A stretch of DNA of 64,000 bases from Flavobacterium album (GTDB lineage Bacteria; Bacteroidota; Bacteroidia; Flavobacteriales; Flavobacteriaceae): contig NZ_CP029186.1 of assembly GCF_003096035.1 (NCBI RefSeq), forward strand, positions 1 through 64,000, read 5' to 3'. Below are positions 8,709 through 17,384 of the stretch, one piece after another. Every line of letters begins with the position of its first letter. Position 1 is the stretch's first letter. The notes beneath the pieces are model-generated. The model did not search any database, was not told the DNA's origin, and saw only the letters and a list, made by a program, of their open reading frames with translations. The position numbers and the translations under genes were made by a program.

Positions 8709-10106
8709 ATGAAAAGATTTTCAGGATTATTGCTTGTGGGCCTTCTCAGCGGCGCCACTACCCTTGGAGCTTACAAACTGGTATTTGATAACGACACACC
8801 CACATCTGCCTTATCAATAGCTCCCGAACAAAGTAATTATACCCGTACCGTGGGTTATAATGGTGCTGAGCAGATTGATTTTACCCAGGCTGCCGATAAA
8901 GCCGTACACACGGTTGTCCACGTTAAGAATACTTCTTATGCCACAGTGCCAGCAAGCCCGTGGGATTATATGTTCGGCTACCGCGGCGGCGGCCAGCAAC
9001 AGCAACAGGTGGGCACGGGATCGGGCGTTATCATAACTGCAGATGGCTATATCGTGACGAACAACCACGTGGTGCAGAATGCATCTGAACTTGAAGTTAC
9101 TCTAAACAATAACCAAACGTATAAAGCGACACTGGTAGGTACCGACTCCAAAATGGATATTGCGCTGCTGAAAGTCGAGACCAAAGACAAACTCCCGTTT
9201 GCGACTTTCGGAAATTCTGATGAGATCAAGGTAGGCGAATGGGTGCTTGCCGTGGGTAACCCTTACAACCTTACCAGTACTGTGACGGCGGGTATTGTTT
9301 CGGCGAAAGCCAGGAATCTCAGCAAAGACGGTATACAATCGTTCATCCAGACTGATGCGGCCGTGAATCCCGGCAACAGCGGCGGCGCCCTAGTAAATAC
9401 AAGGGGCGAGCTCATTGGCATCAATACCATGATCTCTTCTATGACAGGCTCTTATGTGGGCTATTCGTTCGCCGTGCCATCTAATATTACCCGCAAAATC
9501 ATAGAAGACCTTATGCAATACGGTAACGTACAGCGCGGTGCCCTTGGCGTAAAAGGCGGTGAGCTTAACAGCGCGCTTGCGAAAGACCTGGGTATCGATG
9601 AGACAAAAGGCTTTTATGTAAATGATGTTATTGCCGATTCCGGCGCCAAAAAAGCAGGCATTAAAAAAGGTGATATCATCACGAAAATAGATGATAGGGA
9701 GATCAACGGATTTGCAGATATCAATGCTTCGATCGTGACCAAACGCCCTAATGATGTGGTGAAGGTCTCTGTGAACCGCGATGGCAAAATGATGCTGGTA
9801 CCTGTAAAGCTTTCTAAAAATGAGATCAACAGCTTTACGTATGACGGTCTTGAACTGGAAGATGTGACCGATGCCGACAAGAAGAAACTGAAGATCGATT
9901 ATGGCGTTAAGATTAAAGAGATCACTGATGAAGACTGGATGCCTTACTATGACGAGTTGAAAGACGGTATAATATTAAGGATAGGCAACATGAAAGCCAC
10001 CGATATCGAAAGCGTATCGAAAGTGCTGGAAAACAAAAGGCCTAACCAGAAAGTACGCGTGGAGATGCTTACGAAGAATGGACAGGTAGTACAATTCCTG
10101 ATCTAA
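8709..10106 (+). CDS. HtrA/DegP-type periplasmic serine protease with two PDZ domains
   Basis: HtrA proteases degrade misfolded envelope proteins and contribute to stress tolerance. The 465-residue protein begins with a signal or anchor segment (about residues 5-22). The trypsin-like domain carries the catalytic triad His120 (TNNHVV), Asp150 (KMDIALL) and Ser224 (GNSGG). PDZ1 spans about 275-365 and PDZ2 about 376-463. A Gln-rich loop (GGGQQQQQ) sits near residue 95, where DegP-type LA loops occur. The protein has the usual two-PDZ length. It is transcribed alone, divergently from dapF, and ends with a strong terminator. Confidence 0.96.
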   Translation: MKRFSGLLLVGLLSGATTLGAYKLVFDNDTPTSALSIAPEQSNYTRTVGYNGAEQIDFTQAADKAVHTVVHVKNTSYATVPASPWDYMFGYRGGGQQQQQVGTGSGVIITADGYIVTNNHVVQNASELEVTLNNNQTYKATLVGTDSKMDIALLKVETKDKLPFATFGNSDEIKVGEWVLAVGNPYNLTSTVTAGIVSAKARNLSKDGIQSFIQTDAAVNPGNSGGALVNTRGELIGINTMISSMTGSYVGYSFAVPSNITRKIIEDLMQYGNVQRGALGVKGGELNSALAKDLGIDETKGFYVNDVIADSGAKKAGIKKGDIITKIDDREINGFADINASIVTKRPNDVVKVSVNRDGKMMLVPVKLSKNEINSFTYDGLELEDVTDADKKKLKIDYGVKIKEITDEDWMPYYDELKDGIILRIGNMKATDIESVSKVLENKRPNQKVRVEMLTKNGQVVQFLI

Positions 10107-10126
10107 TAACACTTTATATAATGATG

Positions 10127-10160
10127 AAGCCCCTGCAGTTGCAGGGGCTTCGTTATTTTT
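10127..10160 (+). terminator. Terminator of the HtrA-type gene
   Basis: A perfect 10-bp stem, AAGCCCCTGC / GCAGGGGCTT, encloses the 4-nt loop AGTT and is followed by a T-rich stretch. It starts 21 nt after the stop. Confidence 0.92.
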
Positions 10161-10192
10161 ATTATATATTTTAGCATCGTTGATTGAAAAGT

Positions 10193-10840
10193 TTATTCTG
10201 TTTCGTCTTCGCCTTCGTCCTCTTCTTCTCCGTCGAACTCATAAAACAACGGTTCGGTCATCAGCCGGTCGGCCAGCGATTCTACCCTTTCGGTGATTGC
10301 ATCGGTAAAGAAAAGGCGCTGGGTTTTGGCAATACTGTCGGATATCCTTGCAATGCGGGTGTCATGCCTCAGTTTCAGTATCTCATCGGCATCATCCAGG
10401 ATAAACATCTTTAGCTGGTTGACATCAAACCCCGCCGAGGAAAACATTTCGCCCAGCCTTACCGGCGTACCTACAAGTACATCGATACCCAGGGAAATCT
10501 GGTTCTTGTCATAGTCGATATCGCCTTTATCATGTACACCGTAAATGCGCAGGTCGGTATGGTTGCCGTACACTTTAAACATCTCCATGACTTCCAGCAT
10601 TTTTGCTTTGTCCTGCACAATGATGAGAGCGCGGGGTGATTCCTGGAATGCTTTTTCCAGCCTTTGTATCACATGGATAACTATAGTTGTGGTCTTGCCT
10701 TCTTCCTGCCCTGCCGCTAAAACGAGGTCGGCACCACTTTTTATGGCCCCAAAGGTTTCCTTTTGGAGTTCGGTAGGTTCGATAAGCCCTGCTTCTTCAA
10801 GCGATTGCGAAAGGTTTGGGTTTATTTTTTTTAATTTCAT
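10193..10840 (-). CDS. Single-lobe, degenerate DEAD-box helicase-like protein
   Basis: The 215-residue protein corresponds only to the first RecA lobe of a DEAD-box RNA helicase. A Q-motif-like segment (EPTELQKETF) leads to an altered motif I, AGQEEGKT. Motif Ib reads GTPVRL, motif II is DDAD rather than DEAD, and motif III is FTDAIT rather than SAT. The second lobe is absent. A very acidic C-terminal tail follows (residues about 203-215). The ATG at 10840 is preferred because it opens with MKLKKINPNLSQ, like DEAD-box N-termini; an ATG at 10867 would overlap the upstream gene by 13 nt. ATP-driven unwinding looks unlikely, and a regulatory or RNA-binding role is inference. Confidence 0.75.
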   Translation of the reverse strand: MKLKKINPNLSQSLEEAGLIEPTELQKETFGAIKSGADLVLAAGQEEGKTTTIVIHVIQRLEKAFQESPRALIIVQDKAKMLEVMEMFKVYGNHTDLRIYGVHDKGDIDYDKNQISLGIDVLVGTPVRLGEMFSSAGFDVNQLKMFILDDADEILKLRHDTRIARISDSIAKTQRLFFTDAITERVESLADRLMTEPLFYEFDGEEEDEGEDETE

Positions 10841-10854
10841 ATAATAGTTCAAAT

Positions 10855-11610
10855 TTACAGCCACCATTTCTCTTCTTCTTTTTTCCTGGCAGCTTTAGTT
10901 TTTGGCAAATCGGGATCGCAGCAATAGGCATCATAATAGCTCTCCCAACCTTTATTCTTATATTTCTCCAAAACGGAAAATTCGCCTGCACCAATATCTA
11001 AGTCATTGCTTTCGGGGATACGGAAATCGCCCCAGTTGCATTTTTTGGAAATACCATTCTTATAGCTTGTCCATGTTCCTGTAAACTGGTTATTGCGAAA
11101 TCCGTCGGACATTAGCATCAGGGCATTGTAGATTAATTTATTTTTATTGTCAAAAAACGCATCGGTAATAAGCGTTCCTCTTATTATGCCGGAACCTTTT
11201 TGCAATTTATCTTCATAAATTACAACATCACAAACAATACCGAGTCCTTTATAATCAGTATCCATGAAATCCTCAAGAGTATTGTCAAACTCCGCCGAAA
11301 CTACCGTAAACGTCCCTGCAAAAGTACAAATGTTATCCTTAACCCTTGTCTTCCCTTTTACATTATATAAAAGCGGATTTTTAGGATCCTTTTTAAAAGA
11401 AGTGAAGTGTATCCGGAATCTTTCGTAATCGTTCCCAATGTATCCTAAAGATTCCGGAGCCTCTACTTTCTCTAAGGAATCGTCACCGATACTGTCCGGA
11501 TCAATTACCTGCGCGAGATCGTAGCCCTTTAGTTTTTCCAAAAAGCTTTCCTGCGCCAACGAAACATTGGCAGCAAAAACCAAAAGAAAAACACTTAGCG
11601 CTACTTTCAT
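10855..11610 (-). CDS. Secreted protein of unknown function
   Basis: The 251-residue protein has a clear signal peptide (hydrophobic residues 3-18, probable cleavage after SLAQ). The mature part is soluble, mixed alpha/beta, with many aromatic and charged residues and no motif I recognise. A Cys pair, YCCDP, and several Trp residues lie near the C-terminus, which ends in a charged KKEEEKWW segment. It sits 8 nt after the response-regulator gene and 14 nt before the DEAD-like gene, so it is probably part of that transcription unit. Periplasmic or outer-membrane location is inferred only from the signal. Confidence 0.78.
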   Translation of the reverse strand: MKVALSVFLLVFAANVSLAQESFLEKLKGYDLAQVIDPDSIGDDSLEKVEAPESLGYIGNDYERFRIHFTSFKKDPKNPLLYNVKGKTRVKDNICTFAGTFTVVSAEFDNTLEDFMDTDYKGLGIVCDVVIYEDKLQKGSGIIRGTLITDAFFDNKNKLIYNALMLMSDGFRNNQFTGTWTSYKNGISKKCNWGDFRIPESNDLDIGAGEFSVLEKYKNKGWESYYDAYCCDPDLPKTKAARKKEEEKWWL

Positions 11611-11618
11611 AAGCCCGT

Positions 11619-12782
11619 TTATTTACTGGCAAACAGCGTCACATCGCTTTCCGATATCTCGCTGCCGCCAAGGATAATAAGCCGTTCTACAACATTACGC
11701 AGCTCGCGGATGTTGCCCGTCCAGTCATATTCCTGCAGCAGCTTTATAGCCTCGTCGGAGAATTTCTTAGGCGCACTCCCCTGTTCCGAAGCTATCTTTT
11801 CCGCAAAATGGTTTATCAGTGTCGGTATATCATCCCTGCGGTCATTCAGCGACGGCACTTTTACCAATATCACGGCAAGACGGTGGTAAAGGTCTTCACG
11901 GAAACGCCCTTCAGCGATCTCTTTTTTCAGGTCTTTATTGGTAGCGGCGATAACGCGTACATCTACTTTAATATCTTTCTCGGCACCTACACGCTGAATC
12001 ATATTCTCCTGTAAGGCACGAAGCACCTTAGCCTGCGCCGGCATGCTCATATCGCCTATCTCGTCAAGAAAAATAGTTCCCTTGTCCGCAGCCTCGAACT
12101 TACCGGCCCTGTCTTTTACGGCGCTGGTAAAGGCACCTTTCACGTGGCCGAAGAGCTCGCTTTCTATAAGTTCCGATGGTATCGCTGCACAGTTCACCTC
12201 GATAAATGGCGCATTAGAGCGTTCGCTTTTTTCGTGCAGCCAATGTGCTACGAGTTCTTTTCCGGTACCGTTCGGCCCTGTGATAAGGACACGCGCATCG
12301 GTCGGGGCCACCTTTTCAATAATGCCTTTTATGTGGTTGATAGGTTCGCTGCTGCCCACCATCTCATAGTTCTTGCTGACCTTCTTTTTCAGCATCTTAT
12401 TTTCTACCACAAGCACTTTACGGTCAAGCGCATTGCGTACGGTGTTAAGCAGGCGGTTCAGGTCGGGCGGTTTTGAGATATAATCAAATGCCCCGAGGCG
12501 CATCGTGTTGATAGCAGTTTCTATATCGCCGTGACCCGATATCATGACGAAAGGGATCTCGGGCTTTATCTTTTTTACGGCTTCCAGCACCTCAACGCCA
12601 TCCATTTTCGGCATCTTGATATCGCACAGCACCAGGTCGTAATCGTCATTCTTTATCTTTTCAAAGCCTGCCTGCCCGTCTTCGGCCTCCTCTACTTTGT
12701 AGGCATCGTTCTCTTCAGAGAGTATTTTCCCCAACACACGGCGGATGGCGGCTTCGTCTTCTATTATGAGTATTTTGGACAT
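11619..12782 (-). CDS. NtrC-type response regulator lacking the C-terminal HTH
   Basis: The 387-residue protein combines an N-terminal receiver domain (acidic D10/E11 region, phospho-acceptor Asp54, Lys104) with a sigma-54-activator AAA+ domain. Walker A is GPNGTGKE (169-176) and Walker B is GTIFLDEI (235-242). The loop that normally reads GAFTGA and contacts sigma-54 reads GAFTSA (216-221). The protein ends shortly after the AAA+ lid (NIRELRNVVERL, about 357-368) and has no Fis-type helix-turn-helix, so it cannot bind an enhancer in the usual way. No histidine kinase lies nearby. It is downstream of the ABC-exporter genes, on the same strand, after a 117-bp gap. Confidence 0.92.
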   Translation of the reverse strand: MSKILIIEDEAAIRRVLGKILSEENDAYKVEEAEDGQAGFEKIKNDDYDLVLCDIKMPKMDGVEVLEAVKKIKPEIPFVMISGHGDIETAINTMRLGAFDYISKPPDLNRLLNTVRNALDRKVLVVENKMLKKKVSKNYEMVGSSEPINHIKGIIEKVAPTDARVLITGPNGTGKELVAHWLHEKSERSNAPFIEVNCAAIPSELIESELFGHVKGAFTSAVKDRAGKFEAADKGTIFLDEIGDMSMPAQAKVLRALQENMIQRVGAEKDIKVDVRVIAATNKDLKKEIAEGRFREDLYHRLAVILVKVPSLNDRRDDIPTLINHFAEKIASEQGSAPKKFSDEAIKLLQEYDWTGNIRELRNVVERLIILGGSEISESDVTLFASK

Positions 12783-12899
12783 TCTTTTTAGATTATTGGA
12801 TTGTTGGATATTAGACTGTTAGACTAAACCCTAAATTATAGCATTAAAAATAAGTCAGCTAAACGATTAACAAATAACTAACGTGAAGCTCACTGAAAA

Positions 12900-14195
12900 C
12901 TAATATTTAAGCCATTTGAATATTTCCTTATACGTCGGTTTCTTGCCATACATCAGGATACCAATGCGGTATATCTTGGCAGCAAACCAAACCACCCCAA
13001 AGAATGTGGCGAACAGCAATGTGACCGATACCAGCACCTGCCATAGCGGTACGCCAAACGGAATGCGCATTAGCATTACGATAGGCGATGTAAGTGGTAT
13101 CATGGAGAAAACAGTGGCCACCGTTCCGTGAGGATCGCTGATAACGCTGAAGAAGCCCACATACACACCAAGCATCAGCGGAAGTATAATAGGAAGCAGG
13201 AATTGCTGGGAGTCGGTTTCACTGTCTACTGCCGCGCCGATAGAGGCGTAGATAGAGCTGTAGAGAAAGAAGCCGCCTATGAAATAAACAATAAAACATA
13301 TGAAGATCGTCAGGATGGGCAGCTTGCCCAATTCACTGATATATAGAGGAATTCCCTCCATGGCTTTTTGCGAAGCCTCGGCCATAGCAGGCTGTGATGT
13401 GGCAGCGCCAACCTGTACATTAAATATACCTGTGAGAATTAAATACAGGCTAATTCCTAATATTGCCCAGATAATGAATTGCAATACCCCCGCCAGCGAA
13501 GTACCTATGATCTTGCCCATCATTAGTTTGAATGGCTTAACCGACGAAATGATGATCTCAATGATACGGTTTGTCTTTTCCTCGATAACACTCCTCATTA
13601 CCATGTTACCGTAAATAATAACGAACATCATGATAAGGTAGCCCGAAAGCCCACCGATCACCATTTTGATAATACTTCCTTCTTTAAAAGTTTCCTCGCC
13701 TGAAAATTTACTGAGGTGTACCTGCGATTCCACCTTGGCTTTTTCTATTTTGTTATAATCAAAACCTAAATTCCGGAGGTTGTTCCTGGTAACTTTGTCA
13801 TCGATAACATCTTCAATATCCGAAACAAAATCCAGGTTGGGCGATTCATTGGTAATGTATTCCACCTTTTTGGAAAGCATGCTGAGGCTGTCTACCTTAG
13901 GCACATAGATAAGGCCTTCATATTGTTCTGAAGCCGTTTTCTTTGCCGTTGCCACCGGCATTGCCGAAAGGTCTATATACTTGATATGATCTGAATCTTT
14001 AAAGTCTTTTTTCAGGTAGCCTTCATGGTCGTGTATCGCAACCTTAACCAGCTCGTTGTTATTCAGGCTGGTAAGATAAGCTATCAGGCAGCCCATAGCA
14101 ACAAAAAGTATCGGGCTGAGGAATGTCATTACGATAAATGACTTGTTACGCACTTTGGCAGTAAACTCTCTTTTTATTATAAGGGAAAGGCTCAT
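12900..14195 (-). CDS. ABC-2 type transporter permease (NatB-like)
   Basis: The 431-residue protein is the membrane subunit of an ABC exporter. It has a first transmembrane helix at about residues 20-42, then a large extracytoplasmic domain to about 175. At least five further helices run from about 180 to 415. This is the NatB/ABC-2 layout, in which one permease dimerises with a NatA-type ATPase. The start codon directly abuts the ATPase stop, so the two are translationally coupled. The substrate is not evident; NatAB itself exports Na+, but many relatives move other compounds. Confidence 0.9.
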   Translation of the reverse strand: MSLSLIIKREFTAKVRNKSFIVMTFLSPILFVAMGCLIAYLTSLNNNELVKVAIHDHEGYLKKDFKDSDHIKYIDLSAMPVATAKKTASEQYEGLIYVPKVDSLSMLSKKVEYITNESPNLDFVSDIEDVIDDKVTRNNLRNLGFDYNKIEKAKVESQVHLSKFSGEETFKEGSIIKMVIGGLSGYLIMMFVIIYGNMVMRSVIEEKTNRIIEIIISSVKPFKLMMGKIIGTSLAGVLQFIIWAILGISLYLILTGIFNVQVGAATSQPAMAEASQKAMEGIPLYISELGKLPILTIFICFIVYFIGGFFLYSSIYASIGAAVDSETDSQQFLLPIILPLMLGVYVGFFSVISDPHGTVATVFSMIPLTSPIVMLMRIPFGVPLWQVLVSVTLLFATFFGVVWFAAKIYRIGILMYGKKPTYKEIFKWLKY

Positions 14196-15128
14196 TTATC
14201 TTTTGCTTACGGTTTGAATAAATATATCGTTCATACTCGGGATCTTCTCTACAAAGTAGGTCACATCGCCTTTTTGCATCAGGTAGTTCAGCAGCTCGCG
14301 CGAAGTGGTACCTTTCGGAAGGGTTATCTGCAGCTTCAGCTCGTCATCAAGCGTCTTGAAATTGGCTTTCTGGCTCACATAAGGCGTGTTGAGGCTCATA
14401 TCGGCAAAGAAATGCTCTATGTTGCCCGGGGCAATGCCTACTTCAAAAGTGTTGCTACGGTATTGCTTTTTCACATCGTCGATCTTTCCTTCAATAAGCT
14501 TATTGGATTGGTGTATCAGGGCAATATTATCGCACATCTCCTCAACGCTTTCCATGCGGTGCGTAGAGAAAATAATGGTAGCACCCTTATCGCGCAGGCC
14601 TAATATCTCATCTTTAATAAGGTTGGCATTTACGGGGTCGAAACCGCTAAACGGCTCATCGAAGATCAGCAGCTTGGGCTGGTGCAGCACGGTTACAACA
14701 AACTGTATTTTTTGCGCCATCCCCTTGGAGAGCTCCTGTATCTTCTTATTCCACCAGCCTTTTATCTCCAGCTTTTCAAACCAGTATTCCAGCTGGGCTT
14801 TGGCTTCCTTTTTCGATAGCCCTTTCAGCTGTGCCAGGTAAAGCGCCTGCTCCCCTACCTTCATAGTCTTGTAAAGCCCACGCTCTTCCGGCATATAGCC
14901 AATCTGTGATATGTGGTGGGGAGACAGCTTTTCGCCGTCAAGCAAAACTTCGCCGCTGTCGGGCATGGTGATCTGGTTGATGATGCGTATAAGGGAGGTC
15001 TTTCCTGCACCGTTTGGTCCGAGCAGCCCGTATATGCTGCCTTTGGGCACCTGTAGCGAAACACTGTTAAGCGCGGTATAGTCGCCGTACTGCTTTACAA
15101 CATTTCTTACTTCTAAGATTGGTTTCAT
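14196..15128 (-). CDS. ABC transporter ATP-binding protein (NatA-like)
   Basis: The 310-residue protein is the nucleotide-binding subunit for the adjacent permease. It shows Walker A GPNGAGKTS (about 37-45), a signature close to LSKGMAQK (about 138-145) in place of the canonical LSGGQ, Walker B LLIFDEPFSGFD, and the switch His in STHRM. A C-terminal regulatory extension of about 80 residues follows the ABC core, as in drug/NatA-type exporters. The altered signature is common in this subfamily. It is the first gene of the unit that continues with the permease and perhaps the response regulator. Confidence 0.93.
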   Translation of the reverse strand: MKPILEVRNVVKQYGDYTALNSVSLQVPKGSIYGLLGPNGAGKTSLIRIINQITMPDSGEVLLDGEKLSPHHISQIGYMPEERGLYKTMKVGEQALYLAQLKGLSKKEAKAQLEYWFEKLEIKGWWNKKIQELSKGMAQKIQFVVTVLHQPKLLIFDEPFSGFDPVNANLIKDEILGLRDKGATIIFSTHRMESVEEMCDNIALIHQSNKLIEGKIDDVKKQYRSNTFEVGIAPGNIEHFFADMSLNTPYVSQKANFKTLDDELKLQITLPKGTTSRELLNYLMQKGDVTYFVEKIPSMNDIFIQTVSKR

Positions 15129-15226
15129 TCCGTTTTATTGATTGTGATTGTAAAAATACCAATATATGGCGAATAAAAAGGGAAAAAGTTACCGAACTGT
15201 AAGGATAATTATTAGCTATTCCGCAA

Positions 15227-15344
15227 CCCCGATAACTATCGGGGCGCCAAGGAGCGCAAAGAACCACAAAGATTTATATAGTGACCGGTATTGACAGAAA
15301 AATTTGCTTTGTGAACCTTCGTGTCTTCTTTGCGAATCTTTGCG
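15227..15344. repeat. Palindromic intergenic repeat between ABC exporter and dnaJ
   Basis: Within the 396-bp gap 15129-15524, a perfect palindrome, CCCCGATAACTATCGGGG (15227-15244), is followed by a larger imperfect inverted repeat. GCGCAAAG..CCACAAAG (15253-15271) faces CTTTGTG (15307-15313) and TCTTTGCG (15337-15344). It resembles the palindromes at 31295-31414 and 17385-17488 in general design. There is no coding content. The rest of the gap is AT-rich with two dnaJ terminators at its right end. Confidence 0.7.
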
Positions 15345-15420
15345 AAACAATCCTTATGAAATTAATTTTAAAAAAAGTTTATTTTTCAGGTAGGGTAAAA
15401 TAACTTTCAATTGTTTAATA

Positions 15421-15454
15421 AAAAAACCCACCCTTATCTTGCGATGAGGATGGG
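15421..15454 (-). terminator. Second terminator of the grpE-dnaJ operon
   Basis: On the - strand CCCATCCTCATC pairs with GATAAGGGTGGG across a GCAA tetraloop (one mismatch, G-T wobble allowed) and is followed by seven T. Confidence 0.8.
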
Positions 15455-15468
15455 AAAAATTGCTATGA

Positions 15469-15501
15469 AAAAGAAAAATTCACTATTTGCATAGTGAATT
15501 T
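15469..15501 (-). terminator. First terminator of the grpE-dnaJ operon
   Basis: A perfect 11-bp stem, AAATTCACTAT / ATAGTGAATTT, with a 4-nt loop sits 24 nt past the dnaJ stop. On the - strand it runs into a T-rich tract. Confidence 0.75.
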
Positions 15502-15524
15502 CAAATATATAATATTTTCTTAAA

Positions 15525-16655
15525 TTATGAAAACATATCTTTAACTTTTTCAAAAAAAGATTTATCCGACTTTTCCGGATGAGGGATAAAGTTTTCATCT
15601 GTAAGTGATTTCTCAAAGAACTGGCGTTGCTCTTTCGTTAAAGTCTTTGGTGTCCAGACATTTACATGTACAAGCAGGTCGCCATTGCCGTAGCTGTTGA
15701 TGTTAGGAATCCCCTTACCTTTTAGCCTTAGAATCTTGCCCGACTGGATGCCTTCCTCGAGTTTTATCCTCACTTTACCGCCCACAGCCTCAATATCTTT
15801 CGATGTTCCGAGCGCCGCTTCGGCAAAACTGATATAAAGATCAAGGTGCAGGTTCTCACCCTCGCGTTTCAGCGTTTCGTGCTCCACCTCTTCAATAGCA
15901 ACGATAAGGTCGCCCGAAATACTGTTGCTTCCCGGTGCATCATTACCTTTTCCGCTCACTTTCAGCTGCATGCCGTCTACTACACCTGCCGGTATTTTGA
16001 TAGATACGGTTTCGTCTTCCATGATCATACCCTGGGCATCGGCCTGGTTCGGCCTGGATTCTATGATCTGGCCGCTGCCACCACAGGTATGGCAGGTAGA
16101 TGCTGTCTGCATCCTTCCTAAGATCGTATTGGTCACTTTCATTACCTGGCCGGCACCGTTACAGGTAGGGCAGGTTTTATAGGTCACACCCTTAGCCTGT
16201 ACTTTTCTTTTTACCTTGACTTTCTTTTCAACACCATTGGCAACTTCCTCAAGCGTAAGCTTTACCTTGATGCGAAGGTTGCTGCCCTTCACGCGGCGCT
16301 GGCCGCCACCGCCGCCAAAACCACCGAAGCCGCCGCTAAAACCGCCGCCGGCAAACGCGCTGCCGAAAATATCGCCAAACTGGCTGAAGATGTCGTCCAT
16401 GTTCATGCCGCCGCCGTTAAAGCCGCCACTGCCGTCAAACGCTGCATGGCCAAATTGGTCGTAACGCGCTTTCTTATCGGCATCGCTCAATACTTCATAC
16501 GCTTCGGCCGCTGCCTTAAAGTTCTCTTCCGCCTGCTTGTCGCCCGGGTTTTTGTCAGGGTGGTATTCAATGGCTTTTTTACGGTAAGCTTTCTTGATCT
16601 GCTCTGCCGTAGCGCCTTTGTCAATTCCCAGTATTTCGTAATAATCTTTTTTCAT
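15525..16655 (-). CDS. dnaJ: Chaperone protein DnaJ with a reduced zinc-finger domain
   Basis: DnaJ is the Hsp40 co-chaperone that delivers substrates to DnaK and stimulates its ATPase. The 376-residue protein has an N-terminal J domain with the essential HPD (in YHPDKNPGD, about residues 32-34). A long Gly/Phe-rich linker (about 70-120) follows, then the C-terminal substrate-binding domains. The zinc-binding domain is unusual: only two CxxCxGxG motifs are present, CPTCNGAG and CHTCGGSG, against four in canonical DnaJ. They correspond in position to motifs 2 and 3, which form zinc centre II; motifs 1 and 4 (centre I) are missing. It follows grpE by 33 nt. dnaK is not in this window. Confidence 0.95.
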   Translation of the reverse strand: MKKDYYEILGIDKGATAEQIKKAYRKKAIEYHPDKNPGDKQAEENFKAAAEAYEVLSDADKKARYDQFGHAAFDGSGGFNGGGMNMDDIFSQFGDIFGSAFAGGGFSGGFGGFGGGGGQRRVKGSNLRIKVKLTLEEVANGVEKKVKVKRKVQAKGVTYKTCPTCNGAGQVMKVTNTILGRMQTASTCHTCGGSGQIIESRPNQADAQGMIMEDETVSIKIPAGVVDGMQLKVSGKGNDAPGSNSISGDLIVAIEEVEHETLKREGENLHLDLYISFAEAALGTSKDIEAVGGKVRIKLEEGIQSGKILRLKGKGIPNINSYGNGDLLVHVNVWTPKTLTKEQRQFFEKSLTDENFIPHPEKSDKSFFEKVKDMFS

Positions 16656-16688
16656 TTCAACTTGATTTTTATACTGCTGTAACAGCTA

Positions 16689-17282
16689 TTAATTCCCCAA
16701 TACCACTTTAGGGAAACGGATTATCTTATCGCCCAGCTTATATCCTTTTTCCACCACATCCACGATCTTTCCTTTCAGGTCTGGTGTCGGTGCAGGTATC
16801 TGGGTTATCGCTTCGGCAAAGTCGGCATCAAAAGCATCGCCTGCTTTTATATCCACCTGCTCGAGCCCTTTGGATACCAGGGTATCCTTAAGTTTATTAT
16901 GTATGAGCTCCACGCCTTTCAGCAATACCTCATCCTCAGATTTCGCAATTTGTGCCAGCGCCCTGTCAAAATCGTCCATTACCGGCAAAAGCGCCTGCAA
17001 TACTTCCTGATTGGCAGTCTTAAAAAGATCCATTCTTTCTTTGGCGGTTCTTTTTTTATAGTTTTCAAATTCGGCAAACAGGCGTAAAAACTTATCCTTT
17101 TCTTTAGCGATCTCTTCGCGCAGCTTCTGCTCTTCTGTTAGCTCTTCCGCAGAGGGAATGCCTGCTTCTGCTGTAGTTTCGGCAGTGTTTTCAGCGTCAT
17201 TGATCAATTCTTCCTGTGTTAAGTCTTTCTCCACATTTTCAGAATTTTCCTGGCTCATATTTTTAAATATTTTCTTAAACAT
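16689..17282 (-). CDS. grpE: Nucleotide exchange factor GrpE
   Basis: GrpE releases ADP from DnaK in the Hsp70 cycle. The 197-residue protein has a variable, acidic N-terminal part and a long coiled coil (about residues 50-95, including FENYKKR). The conserved C-terminal beta domain has hallmarks ending in VVEKGYKLGDKIIRFPKVVLG. An alternative ATG at 17258 (MSQENSEN) would remove eight residues and cannot be excluded. It is the promoter-proximal gene of the grpE-dnaJ operon and has a well-formed -33/-7 promoter 33 nt upstream. Confidence 0.96.
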   Translation of the reverse strand: MFKKIFKNMSQENSENVEKDLTQEELINDAENTAETTAEAGIPSAEELTEEQKLREEIAKEKDKFLRLFAEFENYKKRTAKERMDLFKTANQEVLQALLPVMDDFDRALAQIAKSEDEVLLKGVELIHNKLKDTLVSKGLEQVDIKAGDAFDADFAEAITQIPAPTPDLKGKIVDVVEKGYKLGDKIIRFPKVVLGN

Positions 17283-17314
17283 TAAATTTTCTAATGGTTC
17301 GCTGAAGCGAAGTG

Positions 17315-17347
17315 CAAAAGTATTGCCAAAAGATATATAATGTCAAA
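17315..17347 (-). promoter_or_regulatory. Promoter of the grpE-dnaJ operon
   Basis: The - strand has TTTG (17344-17347), a 21-nt spacer and TACTTTTG (17315-17322). This is a full match to the Bacteroidota -33 TTTG / -7 TAnnTTTG arrangement. No CIRCE-like inverted repeat was seen. Confidence 0.75.
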
Positions 17348-17384
17348 TTGTCACGGTTTTATTTTTAGGTAAATAATCTTGTAT

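Noticed and set aside
1..10000. Replication origin next to dnaA
   Set aside because: I found no cluster of TTATNCACA boxes near the gene. Any origin upstream of dnaA lies outside the window.
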